Positions 1 to 7,148 of a DNA stretch of 10,259 nt are shown here, piece after piece. Location of the stretch: NCBI GenBank assembly GCA_043778625.1, contig JAYWFU010000003.1, forward strand, positions 1-10,259. Reading direction: 5' to 3'. Both the position numbers and the translations under genes were made by a program. Below the pieces are notes generated by a model. It saw only the letters and a list, made by a program, of their open reading frames with translations, had not been told where the DNA came from and did not search any database. How positions within the stretch are numbered: the stretch's first letter is position 1; every line of letters begins with the position of its first letter. This stretch comes from JACMRI01 sp043778625. GTDB lineage: Bacteria > Bacteroidota > Bacteroidia > UBA4408.

Positions 1-1
1 C

Positions 2-79
2 AATAAATTATCTGAGGAAATTGTAAAAAGTATTTGCTCATACTCATATGTTTTTGAAGCAATTAATTGGACTACTTAA
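2..79 (+). CDS. possible C-terminal fragment of a plus-strand gene, cut by the window edge
   Basis: One plus-strand frame is open from base 2 to a TAA at 77-79, giving 25 codons that end in ...YVFEAINWTT. The residue mix looks like ordinary protein, with acidic, aromatic and hydrophobic residues interspersed. The other two plus frames close within a few codons. A plus-strand gene ending here would converge on the membrane-protein gene whose stop is at 189, and a small hairpin lies between them, which is the expected arrangement. The fragment is too short to name a family, and a 25-codon open run can occur by chance in AT-rich DNA. Confidence 0.3.
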   Translation, partial: NKLSEEIVKSICSYSYVFEAINWTT

Positions 80-123
80 AATTTCAAATTGGTATAAAAT
101 ATAATTTGTGAGTACATCAATAT

Positions 124-145
124 TTATGGTGGCGTTACGCCATAA
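124..145. terminator. small hairpin between convergent gene ends
   Basis: The sequence TTAT-(GGT)-GGCG, loop TTA, CGCC-ATAA can fold into an 8-bp stem with a 3-nt bulge. It lies 44 bp past the stop of the 189-2081 gene on the minus strand and 45 bp past the possible plus-strand stop at 79. It is GC-rich in its upper stem within very AT-rich DNA. There is no clean U-tract on either strand, so a terminator role is inferred from position only. Confidence 0.3.
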
Positions 146-188
146 TTATGAATAATGAAATTTATCTCGCTTGAATAATAACCGTTCG

Positions 189-2081
189 TTATTTTTGTTT
201 AATAGGAGTATTCATAAACATAAACACATCATCTTTGTAATATAGTACTTGGCTAACGAATGGTTTTATAGTACTTGGCAATAATGAGGTATCTTTTACA
301 ATACAATAATTAATATTAAAGTCAGTAATAAAATTAAGTTGGCTTTGTGCAACAGATACAAACTTACCGTGTAATTGTTGTTGTTGCACGTAATTATAAA
401 ATGGAGCACCCTTAATTAAATTTTGCTCCTGCTCAAACAATACTGACTTAGAATTAATTACAGCGCTATGTACTGATAAATTTATACTATACGCGTCTTC
501 ATAAGTATTAATTAAATAAGCTCCTGCAAAATAAACATTGGTGTTTTTATTAAAAACAGATTTTAACTCATTAACTGAGCTAAACGAAACTCCTAAATGA
601 TTAACGGTACGTAGTTTTTTTAAAAGAATACTATATTGCAAATCATATACGGTATTACTGCTAAACTTAGTAATACTGTGCCATTTAATAAATGTATTAA
701 TTCCAACAATTGCGGCTAAACAAGCAACAATATATTTACGATTTGATTTTAAACAAATAATAATGCCTACAAATACACCTATATTTAACAATGGTATCAC
801 ACTGTTTGAAAACAATTGCACTGAATCAACCAATGGAGTAAAGCAACACCAAGCAAACAGACCGCTTACAAACCAAGCACTACCAAATAGTACCAAATTA
901 TGATAACAATATTTTAAAACTAAAGACCATAAGCCAATAACTAACACTATAATGAATAAAGCATAAAACACAGCTATTTGTAGGGTAGAGGCTCCTACAA
1001 TATTAATTTTAGTTCTTATATTAATCAATAAATTATGTACTATATTACTGCTACTAACAGCACCATTATCTTGCAAATAGTTGTAAAAACAAGCAAAACA
1101 AATAGCTGTGCCTATGGTGAGCAATAGTGCTTTTAGCGCTTGTATTTTATGATGTTTATTACCACTAATTAATTCGTAACTACTAATTAACACTGCTGCA
1201 ATAAATGCTACTGGCGCTATAGGCGTGTACACAAAAATAAGTAATAGTACGCAAGTAGTAGCTACTAATTTATTGTTTAATAACAGCTGTAGTATAGTTG
1301 CACATAGTATAATATAGGCCATAGTAATTTTAGGCGACAGCCATATATCTCCTACCTCAAAACTATAAATACCACTTAAAAAACCCATGTTTTCATAAAT
1401 AGTAAATGATATTCCTGTAATAAACAAACCTAATAAGGCTATACCGGCAATAAGTAATTGATTTTTAATACGCATGGTTTCCGCTATAGCGCACAACCCA
1501 ACCCAAACTATAAAAGTTAGTAGGCTAAATGTTATTAGCATTAAATGATTTAGAGAATTGTTGTGTGCTAAGTAAGCCGTACCTGCATTTAACCATAGTT
1601 CCAGGTAATGATAGGGGCTAATACCCGTAGGATTTATTAATACGGTGTTTTCAATGCCAGTAGTAAGTAAGGTATGTGAAAGTTTAGCATAATAACAATA
1701 ATCTGCATTGGGAACATCGTAGGATAATGTGGGGTTTGAAAAGAAAATATACCTAATTAAATAAATAACTACAAGCCCTATAAGGCTAATTAAACTATTA
1801 TTTGTAGGTGTGGTGGTACAATTGTTTATACTAATGTTTTTAGTTAATAAATATACTCCAATAGCATAAGGAATAACTAATGCAAATATTGTTTTGCCCC
1901 TAGTGAGTACTACACTAATCAACGTTACAATTACTATTACACCTATTAATAGCTTAACAAACAATGCGTAATAACTAAGGTTATTTATAGCTTTACTATT
2001 GAGTGGCTTTGTTACCAAATGGCCAACAATGTAACAACTAATGGCAATAAGTATTAGTTGTATGCAATAAGTAATAATCAT
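189..2081 (-). CDS. large polytopic membrane protein, GT-C-like, function unknown
   Basis: This is a 630-residue integral membrane protein of unknown function. Hydrophobic segments lie near residues 1-23, 38-60, 64-80, 97-114, 178-200, 207-226, 252-268, 273-305, 316-333, 366-390, 398-415 and 428-465, giving roughly a dozen helices. A soluble C-terminal domain of about 160 residues follows. The first large loop (115-175) carries S-Y-D122-V-P-N-A-D127-Y-C-Y-Y and G-I-S-P-Y-H-Y-L-E. Acidic residues in the first large extracytoplasmic loop after the early helices are a general feature of GT-C lipid-sugar-dependent glycosyltransferases, so that role is a reasonable inference but unproven. It starts 8 bp after the stop of the upstream membrane-protein gene, so the two are very likely co-transcribed. 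A Q4 run lies at 566-569. Confidence 0.85.
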   Translation of the reverse strand: MIITYCIQLILIAISCYIVGHLVTKPLNSKAINNLSYYALFVKLLIGVIVIVTLISVVLTRGKTIFALVIPYAIGVYLLTKNISINNCTTTPTNNSLISLIGLVVIYLIRYIFFSNPTLSYDVPNADYCYYAKLSHTLLTTGIENTVLINPTGISPYHYLELWLNAGTAYLAHNNSLNHLMLITFSLLTFIVWVGLCAIAETMRIKNQLLIAGIALLGLFITGISFTIYENMGFLSGIYSFEVGDIWLSPKITMAYIILCATILQLLLNNKLVATTCVLLLIFVYTPIAPVAFIAAVLISSYELISGNKHHKIQALKALLLTIGTAICFACFYNYLQDNGAVSSSNIVHNLLINIRTKINIVGASTLQIAVFYALFIIVLVIGLWSLVLKYCYHNLVLFGSAWFVSGLFAWCCFTPLVDSVQLFSNSVIPLLNIGVFVGIIICLKSNRKYIVACLAAIVGINTFIKWHSITKFSSNTVYDLQYSILLKKLRTVNHLGVSFSSVNELKSVFNKNTNVYFAGAYLINTYEDAYSINLSVHSAVINSKSVLFEQEQNLIKGAPFYNYVQQQQLHGKFVSVAQSQLNFITDFNINYCIVKDTSLLPSTIKPFVSQVLYYKDDVFMFMNTPIKQK

Positions 2082-2089
2082 AGTTTGTA

Positions 2090-3460
2090 TTATTTAAACG
2101 GTATTTTTATTCGTTTGGTTAATTGTAGCTGCTTTTGTAATTTGTGTTTATCATATACATCATACAATATAATTAATGTAGCAGCATAAAAAGGAATACA
2201 AGGTATTTTGTAACGCACCAAAGCTCCAAAGTTAGAAGTAGATAAGCCAATAGAAAATGCAAAAAATAGTGAAAAAACCAAACAAAAAAACAAAACAGGG
2301 TCGTTTTTTACGCTATTATAAATACGGAAAGGTCCAAGCCTTATTAATAATAATATTGAAAACCATAGCAATACAAAGTTTTCTATACCTGCCAATACCA
2401 TTACTATATTTTTACTTTCCCAAACAAACGGACGAAATAGCCCCGCCACAATAGCTAAAGGAGCTTTACTTAATACACTGGAAATACTATTGTCAAAACT
2501 ACCAATATCAAACGAATTACCTTTGTAGTAGCTTGCCTTTAAATCTTGTTGGGTTACTACAGCTTTGTTTAATATTTTATCAGTAGATGAAAATTGACCA
2601 AAACTGGTTTTGAATGAATTAAACAAAATAAGTACTGTACCTCCAACTACTATTGCAAACACAGGCCCAATAAGTATTTTGAGTATTTTGTATTTAAAAT
2701 TAGTAATGTAATGCTGATTGAGCCAGAATACTAAACCAGGTATTAATGCAATAAAAATATAAGGTTTAATATTTATAATAATAAGCGAACTAAATATGAA
2801 TGCGAATAGGTTTGCACCTGCTTTTTTTTTAGCAATAAATGCCATGTAAAATGCGTAGGTAAGCCAACAAGTAGCCGCAAAGGTATAGGTATCTTTAAGT
2901 ATACCTGACCCCCAAAACAAGGGCGAAGGCACATACAAAATAGCTATTGCCAAACGATGTTGAATAGTAGTGTAAAATTGACAAAGGAGTTTAAATAATT
3001 TCCAAATACCCATGTACGACAAAAAACTAAGTATAATTGTGCAGGTTAAATAATTACGAAACGCAAAAAACTGCAACACACTAGTAATACGTACCACAAA
3101 ATAGGTTTCGTAGTTTTTAACATAAGTACCCGCAGGCCCAGTATTGGCATCGAACTCGGCTAAATAATTGGGCTGTATATCTCCAATTAAAATGTGGTAA
3201 TACGCATTTACCGATTTAAAAAACAAATTATTTAAGCTTATACTATCGTTGTTATAAAGTGTGGTGTCGCCACCGTTGTAGTAAAAAGCATACAGTAAAC
3301 TAAAGGTTAATGCACCTACAAATTTGGCAATCATTCCGCTCATATAATAGCTATATACTGGGGTAGTTTTGCGCATTTTTTGTTGATACAAAAAGCCTCC
3401 TATGCAAAACATAAGTATATAAATAAGTGCCAATAAAAAATCGATAAATTCTATTTTCAT
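2090..3460 (-). CDS. polytopic membrane protein of Wzy/O-antigen-polymerase-like type, function unknown
   Basis: This 456-residue membrane protein has about nine to ten hydrophobic segments, among them 8-24, 42-61, 138-157, 168-180, 192-210, 217-245, 258-280, 352-374 and 388-406. Recognisable blocks are N-G-G-D-T-T-L-Y (62-69), P-S-P-L-F-W-G-S-G-I-L-K-D (178-190), K-P-Y-I-F (232-236), F-R-P-F-V-W-E (342-348) and N-F-G-A-L-V-R-Y-K-I-P (410-420). I recognise this pattern from uncharacterised Bacteroidota membrane proteins found around exopolysaccharide and O-antigen loci, so an envelope polysaccharide role is inferred, with no enzyme activity assigned. It is the first gene of a two-gene operon with 189-2081. 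A strong stem-loop ends the preceding transcript, so its promoter should lie within the 97 bp upstream. A near-consensus -7 box on the minus strand (TACATTTA, 3468-3475) sits almost at the start codon. Confidence 0.85.
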   Translation of the reverse strand: MKIEFIDFLLALIYILMFCIGGFLYQQKMRKTTPVYSYYMSGMIAKFVGALTFSLLYAFYYNGGDTTLYNNDSISLNNLFFKSVNAYYHILIGDIQPNYLAEFDANTGPAGTYVKNYETYFVVRITSVLQFFAFRNYLTCTIILSFLSYMGIWKLFKLLCQFYTTIQHRLAIAILYVPSPLFWGSGILKDTYTFAATCWLTYAFYMAFIAKKKAGANLFAFIFSSLIIINIKPYIFIALIPGLVFWLNQHYITNFKYKILKILIGPVFAIVVGGTVLILFNSFKTSFGQFSSTDKILNKAVVTQQDLKASYYKGNSFDIGSFDNSISSVLSKAPLAIVAGLFRPFVWESKNIVMVLAGIENFVLLWFSILLLIRLGPFRIYNSVKNDPVLFFCLVFSLFFAFSIGLSTSNFGALVRYKIPCIPFYAATLIILYDVYDKHKLQKQLQLTKRIKIPFK

Positions 3461-3485
3461 TATGTGGTAAATGTAGGGGTTATTT

Positions 3486-3549
3486 AGTAGTAAAAAAGGT
3501 ATACTGTCGTAGATTTTAAAACCTACGACAGTATACCTTTTTTACTACT
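3486..3549 (-). terminator. 27-bp perfect stem-loop, probably bidirectional terminator
   Basis: The left arm (3486-3512) and right arm (3523-3549) are perfect reverse complements over 27 bp, around a 10-nt loop (3513-3522) that is itself AT-palindromic. The base of the stem pairs an A6 run with a T6 run, so either strand reads as a stem of about 15 bp with a U-run on its 3' side. The hairpin begins 8 bp past the stop codon of the TPR gene and lies ahead of the next minus-strand gene, so it most likely ends the TPR operon and isolates the two-gene membrane operon. Confidence 0.75.
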
Positions 3550-3557
3550 TATATGTA

Positions 3558-5147
3558 TTATTTTAATTTACCTACAATGTCTTTAGCCTGTTTGTTTTCG
3601 GGGTCTACGCTTAACACTTTGGTGTAAAATTCTTTAGCTTTAGCGTTATCATTTTTTTGAATACTGTAATATCCTAAAAACGAGTAGGCTTCGCTCAAGT
3701 CGCGCTTATTGGCTTTAGGGTCGTTGGCGGCTAGTTCCAAATATTTGTCGTAAAACGGCTTGGCTACGTCAGGATTTTTTTCATTCATCAAACTATTACA
3801 TTTACCACGGTATAAGTGTCCTAGGGCATAATCGGGTTTTAGGTCTAATAATTTAATAAATGCACTATCGGCACCGCTATACTTTTTTCCAAAATATAAC
3901 GAGCGTCCTAATCCAAAATAATCCGCAGCCGTTATGCTTTTCGATTTCGCTATTTTCATGCTGTAAGCATCGGCTGCAGGTAACCATTTTTTCCAGTGGT
4001 AGTAGGTGTCGCCAAGGTCGTAGTAGAGGTTGGTTTTGCTAGTATCCATGGCCAACGCTTTTTTGTAGTTATCTACCGCTAACGAATCTTTATTATTTTT
4101 AAAGTTAAGTTTAGCCAAGTATTCATAGTCTTCTACAATAATACGGCTAGGCTCAATTTTATTCATAAACGCTTGCATGCTTGCCAAACCCTCTTTAGGC
4201 TTATTTTGCTCGCAGTACGAATATCCTAACAAACGTTTTAAAATAATATTACTAGAGTCTAAGTGTTGTACTTGGTTTACTACTTCGGTAGCTTCTTGGT
4301 AATCTTTTTTCAAAAACAAAATGTAAGCGTATTTAGTAAGCGTAACGGTGTTGGGCTCGCTTAACTCCAAGTATTTTTTGTAAGTTTCTTTAGCTTTTTC
4401 GTATTTTTTTCCTTTGTAATATAAGTCGCCTAAATCGCGGTAGGCAGGTGCAAAATTGGCATCTTTGCTTAGGGCAGTATTAAAGTTTTCTTGCGACACA
4501 CTAAAGTTACGTGCTTGGGTGTACAGCACCCCCATACGCTGGTAAGGGCGAGGATTAGCGGGGCTAAAAGTGGCAGCATAGTCGTAATTTTTGGCAGCTA
4601 AGCCACCATCATTAATTACGGTATAAATATCGCCTAGTAGCATATAGCTGTCTGCATTTTTTTTGTCTAACAACAACGCTTTGTTGGCAATTTCCAATGC
4701 CGCCGTGGTATTTTTAACGTTACCTTTAATATACACATAAGCGGCTTCATGTAATGTTTTAACATCTTTTTCTTTACCTAAAGCTATTGCTTTGTCAATA
4801 CTTAATTTTGCACTTGCTAATGCAGTTGCTTTGTTGGCGTCGGTTTTGGCGTTAGCGTTTAAGTAGTTACGGGCATCGGCTAGGTAGCCGTAAGCGGTAA
4901 TAGGCATTATTTTAAATGCTTTGTCGTACATCATACTTGCTGAGTCCATTATTTCGCGCGTAGCATATACGTTGGCTAGCTGGTAATACAACTCAGGGTT
5001 TTTGGGTTGCGCCTGTACCAGTTGCGTAAATATTGCTGTGGCACGCACCAGCTTATCGTTTTCGTAGGCGGTTAATCCGTCTTGTAATGTTTGTGCCTGT
5101 AAGCTAGTAGCAGTAAGTAAGGCAGCAATTGCTAATGTGTTTTTCAT
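3558..5147 (-). CDS. secreted tetratricopeptide-repeat protein
   Basis: The 529-residue protein starts with a classical signal peptide: M-K-N, a hydrophobic stretch to about residue 16, then L-Q-A-Q, with cleavage probably near residue 18. Nearly all the rest is TPR helical hairpins, with units around 21-50, 52-85, 131-162, 165-198, 199-232, 233-265, 268-300, 302-332, 338-370, 372-403, 407-440, 443-477 and 484-517. Several show the typical A-Y-x-x-L-G-x-x-Y and K-A-x-x-x-Y pattern, for example 233-265 and 484-517. TPR arrays are protein-binding scaffolds, here most likely in the periplasm. The gene lies 71 bp downstream of the PstS-like lipoprotein gene on the same strand, and PstS-like plus TPR pairs recur in Bacteroidota, usually with ExbB/ExbD/TonB. 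The partner protein cannot be named from sequence. Confidence 0.93.
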   Translation of the reverse strand: MKNTLAIAALLTATSLQAQTLQDGLTAYENDKLVRATAIFTQLVQAQPKNPELYYQLANVYATREIMDSASMMYDKAFKIMPITAYGYLADARNYLNANAKTDANKATALASAKLSIDKAIALGKEKDVKTLHEAAYVYIKGNVKNTTAALEIANKALLLDKKNADSYMLLGDIYTVINDGGLAAKNYDYAATFSPANPRPYQRMGVLYTQARNFSVSQENFNTALSKDANFAPAYRDLGDLYYKGKKYEKAKETYKKYLELSEPNTVTLTKYAYILFLKKDYQEATEVVNQVQHLDSSNIILKRLLGYSYCEQNKPKEGLASMQAFMNKIEPSRIIVEDYEYLAKLNFKNNKDSLAVDNYKKALAMDTSKTNLYYDLGDTYYHWKKWLPAADAYSMKIAKSKSITAADYFGLGRSLYFGKKYSGADSAFIKLLDLKPDYALGHLYRGKCNSLMNEKNPDVAKPFYDKYLELAANDPKANKRDLSEAYSFLGYYSIQKNDNAKAKEFYTKVLSVDPENKQAKDIVGKLK

Positions 5148-5218
5148 GATATTTTACAACTATTTATTTTGTGTTAATTATATTAATTATTTGTTGAGTA
5201 CTAACTATTGTGCCAAAC

Positions 5219-6160
5219 TTAATCATTGTTAGCAAACCCCACAATACGTTCGGGTACTTTGGCGGGTAGCAAGCCTGATTTAAGTATAATGCGTTGCCCT
5301 TTTTCGCCGTGTACAAATGCTGTAAAGCCAGTACCTAAGCCATGCCTCGACTCTCTACCAATAATATATACTGAACGTGTAAGTGCATACTTATCCATGG
5401 ACAAATAGGCTTGGTAAGGTTGGTAATATTCGTTGGGAGTTTTTACATCTTTAGTTTGCAAGTTCATTACAGTTACTAGTTTGCGTAGGCTGTCGCTGGT
5501 GGGGTCGTCGCCGTCGGATATCCAGCTAGTGCCAATAACACCAATGCTATTGGGGTGAGTGGCTACGTAATTAATTACTTCTAAATTATTTTTGAGCGCA
5601 TACATATTTTTAGGAAACTCGGTAGTAGGCAAAAACTTTTCTTTTAAATAACGTGCCGTACTCGACTGTGCATTGTCAAACACTACTGCCACAGGGTTAT
5701 TGTTATTACTGCCATTTAATGTGTGCCACGTAGTAGCTTTGCCTGTTAGTAATGCTTGCATTTGCAGTGTACTTAGTGCAGTATCTTTGTTAGTTGTATT
5801 GCAGATGAACGCTACGGCATCGCTTGCTATTTTAAGCTGAGTAGGTGTAATTTTTAGTTTGTTAAACGTTGCTAATTCATTAGTAGTTAATTTACGTGTA
5901 CCTACCGCCAAACGCACGCTATCCGCTAATAATAGCTGGTAAGCCTTACCCTCTGGTACGTAGCGCACCACAATGTTTGATGCTGGGTATAGCATACCAA
6001 ATGTTTCAAACTGCGCTTCCATTAAGGGTTTAAACGATTCATCCACAGCCACGGTAATAGTACCTTCGGTAGGAGTGTCCAACAATTTGGATGGCGTAGT
6101 AGTGCACCCAAACATCAACAGTGGTGCTAATACAAAAAAACAATAATTATTTAGCGGCAT
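5219..6160 (-). CDS. PstS-family phosphate/anion-binding lipoprotein
   Basis: This 313-residue substrate-binding protein belongs to the PstS-like periplasmic binding fold (PBP_like). The N terminus has a hydrophobic run and L-M-F-G-C, making Cys19 the likely lipidated residue and placing the protein on a membrane facing the periplasm. Family features include G-T-I-T-V-A-V-D-E-S-F (33-43), the D-A-V-A-F-I strand (114-119), the anion-loop region D-N-A-Q-S-S-T-A-R (162-170, in the place of the R-x-D-G-S-G-T loop of true PstS), G-V-I-G-x-S-W-I-S-D (207-216) and the C-terminal G-E-K-G-Q-R-I-I...G-L-L-P (285-299). The substitutions in the ligand loops leave the ligand open. There are no pstCAB transporter genes nearby, so it is probably not an ABC importer component. 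Its start codon lies inside the end of the 77-aa gene (14-nt overlap), indicating translational coupling. Confidence 0.9.
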   Translation of the reverse strand: MPLNNYCFFVLAPLLMFGCTTTPSKLLDTPTEGTITVAVDESFKPLMEAQFETFGMLYPASNIVVRYVPEGKAYQLLLADSVRLAVGTRKLTTNELATFNKLKITPTQLKIASDAVAFICNTTNKDTALSTLQMQALLTGKATTWHTLNGSNNNNPVAVVFDNAQSSTARYLKEKFLPTTEFPKNMYALKNNLEVINYVATHPNSIGVIGTSWISDGDDPTSDSLRKLVTVMNLQTKDVKTPNEYYQPYQAYLSMDKYALTRSVYIIGRESRHGLGTGFTAFVHGEKGQRIILKSGLLPAKVPERIVGFANND

Positions 6161-6380
6161 TCTGTTCGTCTATTAACAAATTCATTTCGCGTATGCACAT
6201 AAATGCACGGTAGCCTCTAAAACCTCCATACACCACTAATAATAACCCTGCGCCAATGTTTAATAGTTCGTCAGTTGGGCTTATCATTTTGTATTTGTAC
6301 ACCCACATGCCTAATATCACATAAAAAAACGCCATGAAAAGCGACAGGTAGTTAAAAATTTTGTTTCTCGATAAATTCAT
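6147..6380 (-). CDS. small two-helix membrane protein of the PstS-like/TPR operon
   Basis: The 77-residue protein has two clear membrane helices (about 9-28 and 38-58), separated by a short polar loop (K-Y-K-M-I-S-P-T-D-E) and followed by a charged tail (R-E-M-N-L-L-I-D-E-Q-N). It is the first visible gene of the minus-strand operon and overlaps the PstS-like gene by 14 nt, so it is almost certainly translated. I recall similar small two-helix proteins between TonB and the PstS-like gene in Bacteroidota operons, but no function is known for them. The start at 6380 is the only ATG ahead of the first helix and lies 38 bp from a -7-like element. Confidence 0.8.
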   Translation of the reverse strand: MNLSRNKIFNYLSLFMAFFYVILGMWVYKYKMISPTDELLNIGAGLLLVVYGGFRGYRAFMCIREMNLLIDEQNAAK

Positions 6381-6417
6381 TGTTTAATAACTAGTTAATT
6401 AGTATTTATTATTAGCG

Positions 6418-6425
6418 CAAATCTA
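6418..6425 (-). promoter_or_regulatory. putative Bacteroidota -7 element for the 77-aa/PstS-like/TPR operon
   Basis: Read on the minus strand this is TAGATTTG, a perfect match to the Bacteroidota TAnnTTTG -7 consensus. It lies 38 bp upstream of the 77-aa gene start in the 86-bp divergent intergenic region, giving a leader of about 30 nt. No good -33 TTTG is found at the usual 17-23 bp spacing; the nearest TTTA is about 26 bp away. The element is only eight bases, so chance is not excluded. Confidence 0.35.
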
Positions 6426-6466
6426 CTATAATCTATTTAGTAATATTGCACTAAATTAATAACTGC

Positions 6467-7054
6467 ATGAACATACTTTACATTAAAGCCCTACACATAG
6501 TATTTGTAACCACTTGGTTTGCTGGTTTGTTTTATATCTGGCGTTTATTTGTTAATTACACCGAAGCAGGCGAACGCACCGAGCCTGCCAAAACAATACT
6601 GCAAGACCAGTTTTTAATTATGATGAAACGCCTACTGTACGGTATTACTTGGCCATCAGCTATTTTAGCTAGTTTCTTTGGGTTTTATATGATGTTTGCC
6701 ATGTACGGTTGGTTGTGGGTACAGCAACCATGGTTGCACATTAAACTGGCATTTGTGTTGCTATTGTGGATATATCACGTGTACGGACACATTACATTAG
6801 GCAATATAATTAAGGGCACTAATACCAAATCGAGTACCTTTTTTAGATTAATGAACGAGGTGGCCAGCGTGTTTTTAATAGCCATAGTATTTGTAGTAGT
6901 GCTTAAAGACACTCTTAGTTGGATTTGGGGGTTAGTAGGGCTTGCCATAGTTATAGCGGTATTGTTAATAGCTATAAAAGCGTATAAAAAAATGCGGGAG
7001 GGTAAAACCCACCCCGCCACAAGTGGCACCCCTCCCTTGCAGGGAGGGGTGTAG
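6467..7054 (+). CDS. hemJ: HemJ-type protoporphyrinogen IX oxidase (CopD-like membrane protein)
   Basis: The 195-residue membrane protein has the HemJ (UPF0093) pattern: Y-I-K-A-L-H10-I-V-F-V-T-T-W-F-A-G-L-F-Y-I-W-R-L-F-V in helix 1, M-K-R-L-L-Y-G-I-T-W-P near 53-63, W-L-H-I-K-L-A-F-V-L-L-L-W-I-Y-H (89-104), and F-R-L-M-N-E-V-A-S-V (126-135) ahead of another helix. HemJ oxidises protoporphyrinogen IX to protoporphyrin IX in haem synthesis, and a His in helix 1 is reported as a haem ligand in studied members. About four to five helices are present. The native protein probably ended near residue 177. The last ~19 residues (R-E-G-K-T-H-P-A-T-S-G-T-P-P-L-Q-G-G-V) are encoded by a dispersed GC-rich repeat and have no counterpart in the family. 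It is divergent from the PstS-like operon and convergent with the amidotransferase gene. CopD-family naming is the main alternative. Confidence 0.85.
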   Translation: MNILYIKALHIVFVTTWFAGLFYIWRLFVNYTEAGERTEPAKTILQDQFLIMMKRLLYGITWPSAILASFFGFYMMFAMYGWLWVQQPWLHIKLAFVLLLWIYHVYGHITLGNIIKGTNTKSSTFFRLMNEVASVFLIAIVFVVVLKDTLSWIWGLVGLAIVIAVLLIAIKAYKKMREGKTHPATSGTPPLQGGV

Positions 7055-7061
7055 CAGGGCG
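6994..7061 (+). repeat. dispersed GC-rich double-hairpin repeat, copy A
   Basis: Three parts are visible. A left arm (GCGGGAGGGT) can pair imperfectly across TAAAA with ACCCACCCCGC. Hairpin 1 is GCCA-CAAG-TGGC (7016-7027). Hairpin 2 is a 10-bp perfect stem, ACCCCTCCCT / AGGGAGGGGT, around TGC (7028-7050). A tail, GTAGCAGGGCG, resembles the tails of copies B and C. The copy begins inside the last codons of the HemJ gene and supplies its stop codon at 7052-7054, and the hairpins may also end transcription between the convergent genes. Confidence 0.85.
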
Positions 7062-7106
7062 TGAATATGATGGTTGGAATATATAGGAGGTAAGCACTAA
7101 CTTGGT

Positions 7107-7120
7107 ATGAAAACTCAGGG
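7107..7120 (+). repeat. isolated 14-bp core shared with the 7792-7873 palindrome
   Basis: ATGAAAACTCAGGG here is identical to 7855-7868 and is the exact reverse complement of 7797-7810. It lies in the 94-bp gap between the convergent hemJ and amidotransferase stops, so the amidotransferase gene is flanked by inverted copies of the 14-mer. Outside the core only weak similarity (TTGG/TTTG just upstream) is seen. Confidence 0.7.
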
Positions 7121-7148
7121 CACAATTTATACTATACAAAGGACTAAT

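Noticed and set aside
2257..2454. A 65-codon plus-strand frame inside the 2090-3460 gene
   Set aside because: It is antisense to a conserved-looking membrane protein, and its Lys-rich start simply mirrors AT-rich codons.
6427..6448. TATAAT (6427-6432) and TAATATTG (6441-6448) as hemJ promoter elements
   Set aside because: The first is not the Bacteroidota consensus. The second has one mismatch in the key TTTG and no -33 partner at proper spacing.
7085..7091. AGGAGGT, a perfect Shine-Dalgarno-like string on the plus strand
   Set aside because: No plus-strand gene follows it, and genes in this window do not use such sites.
6775..7125. A 116-codon minus-strand open frame over the 3' half of hemJ
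   Set aside because: It lies antisense to a clear HemJ gene, its N-terminal part is translated from the repeat and intergenic DNA, and it shows no family features.
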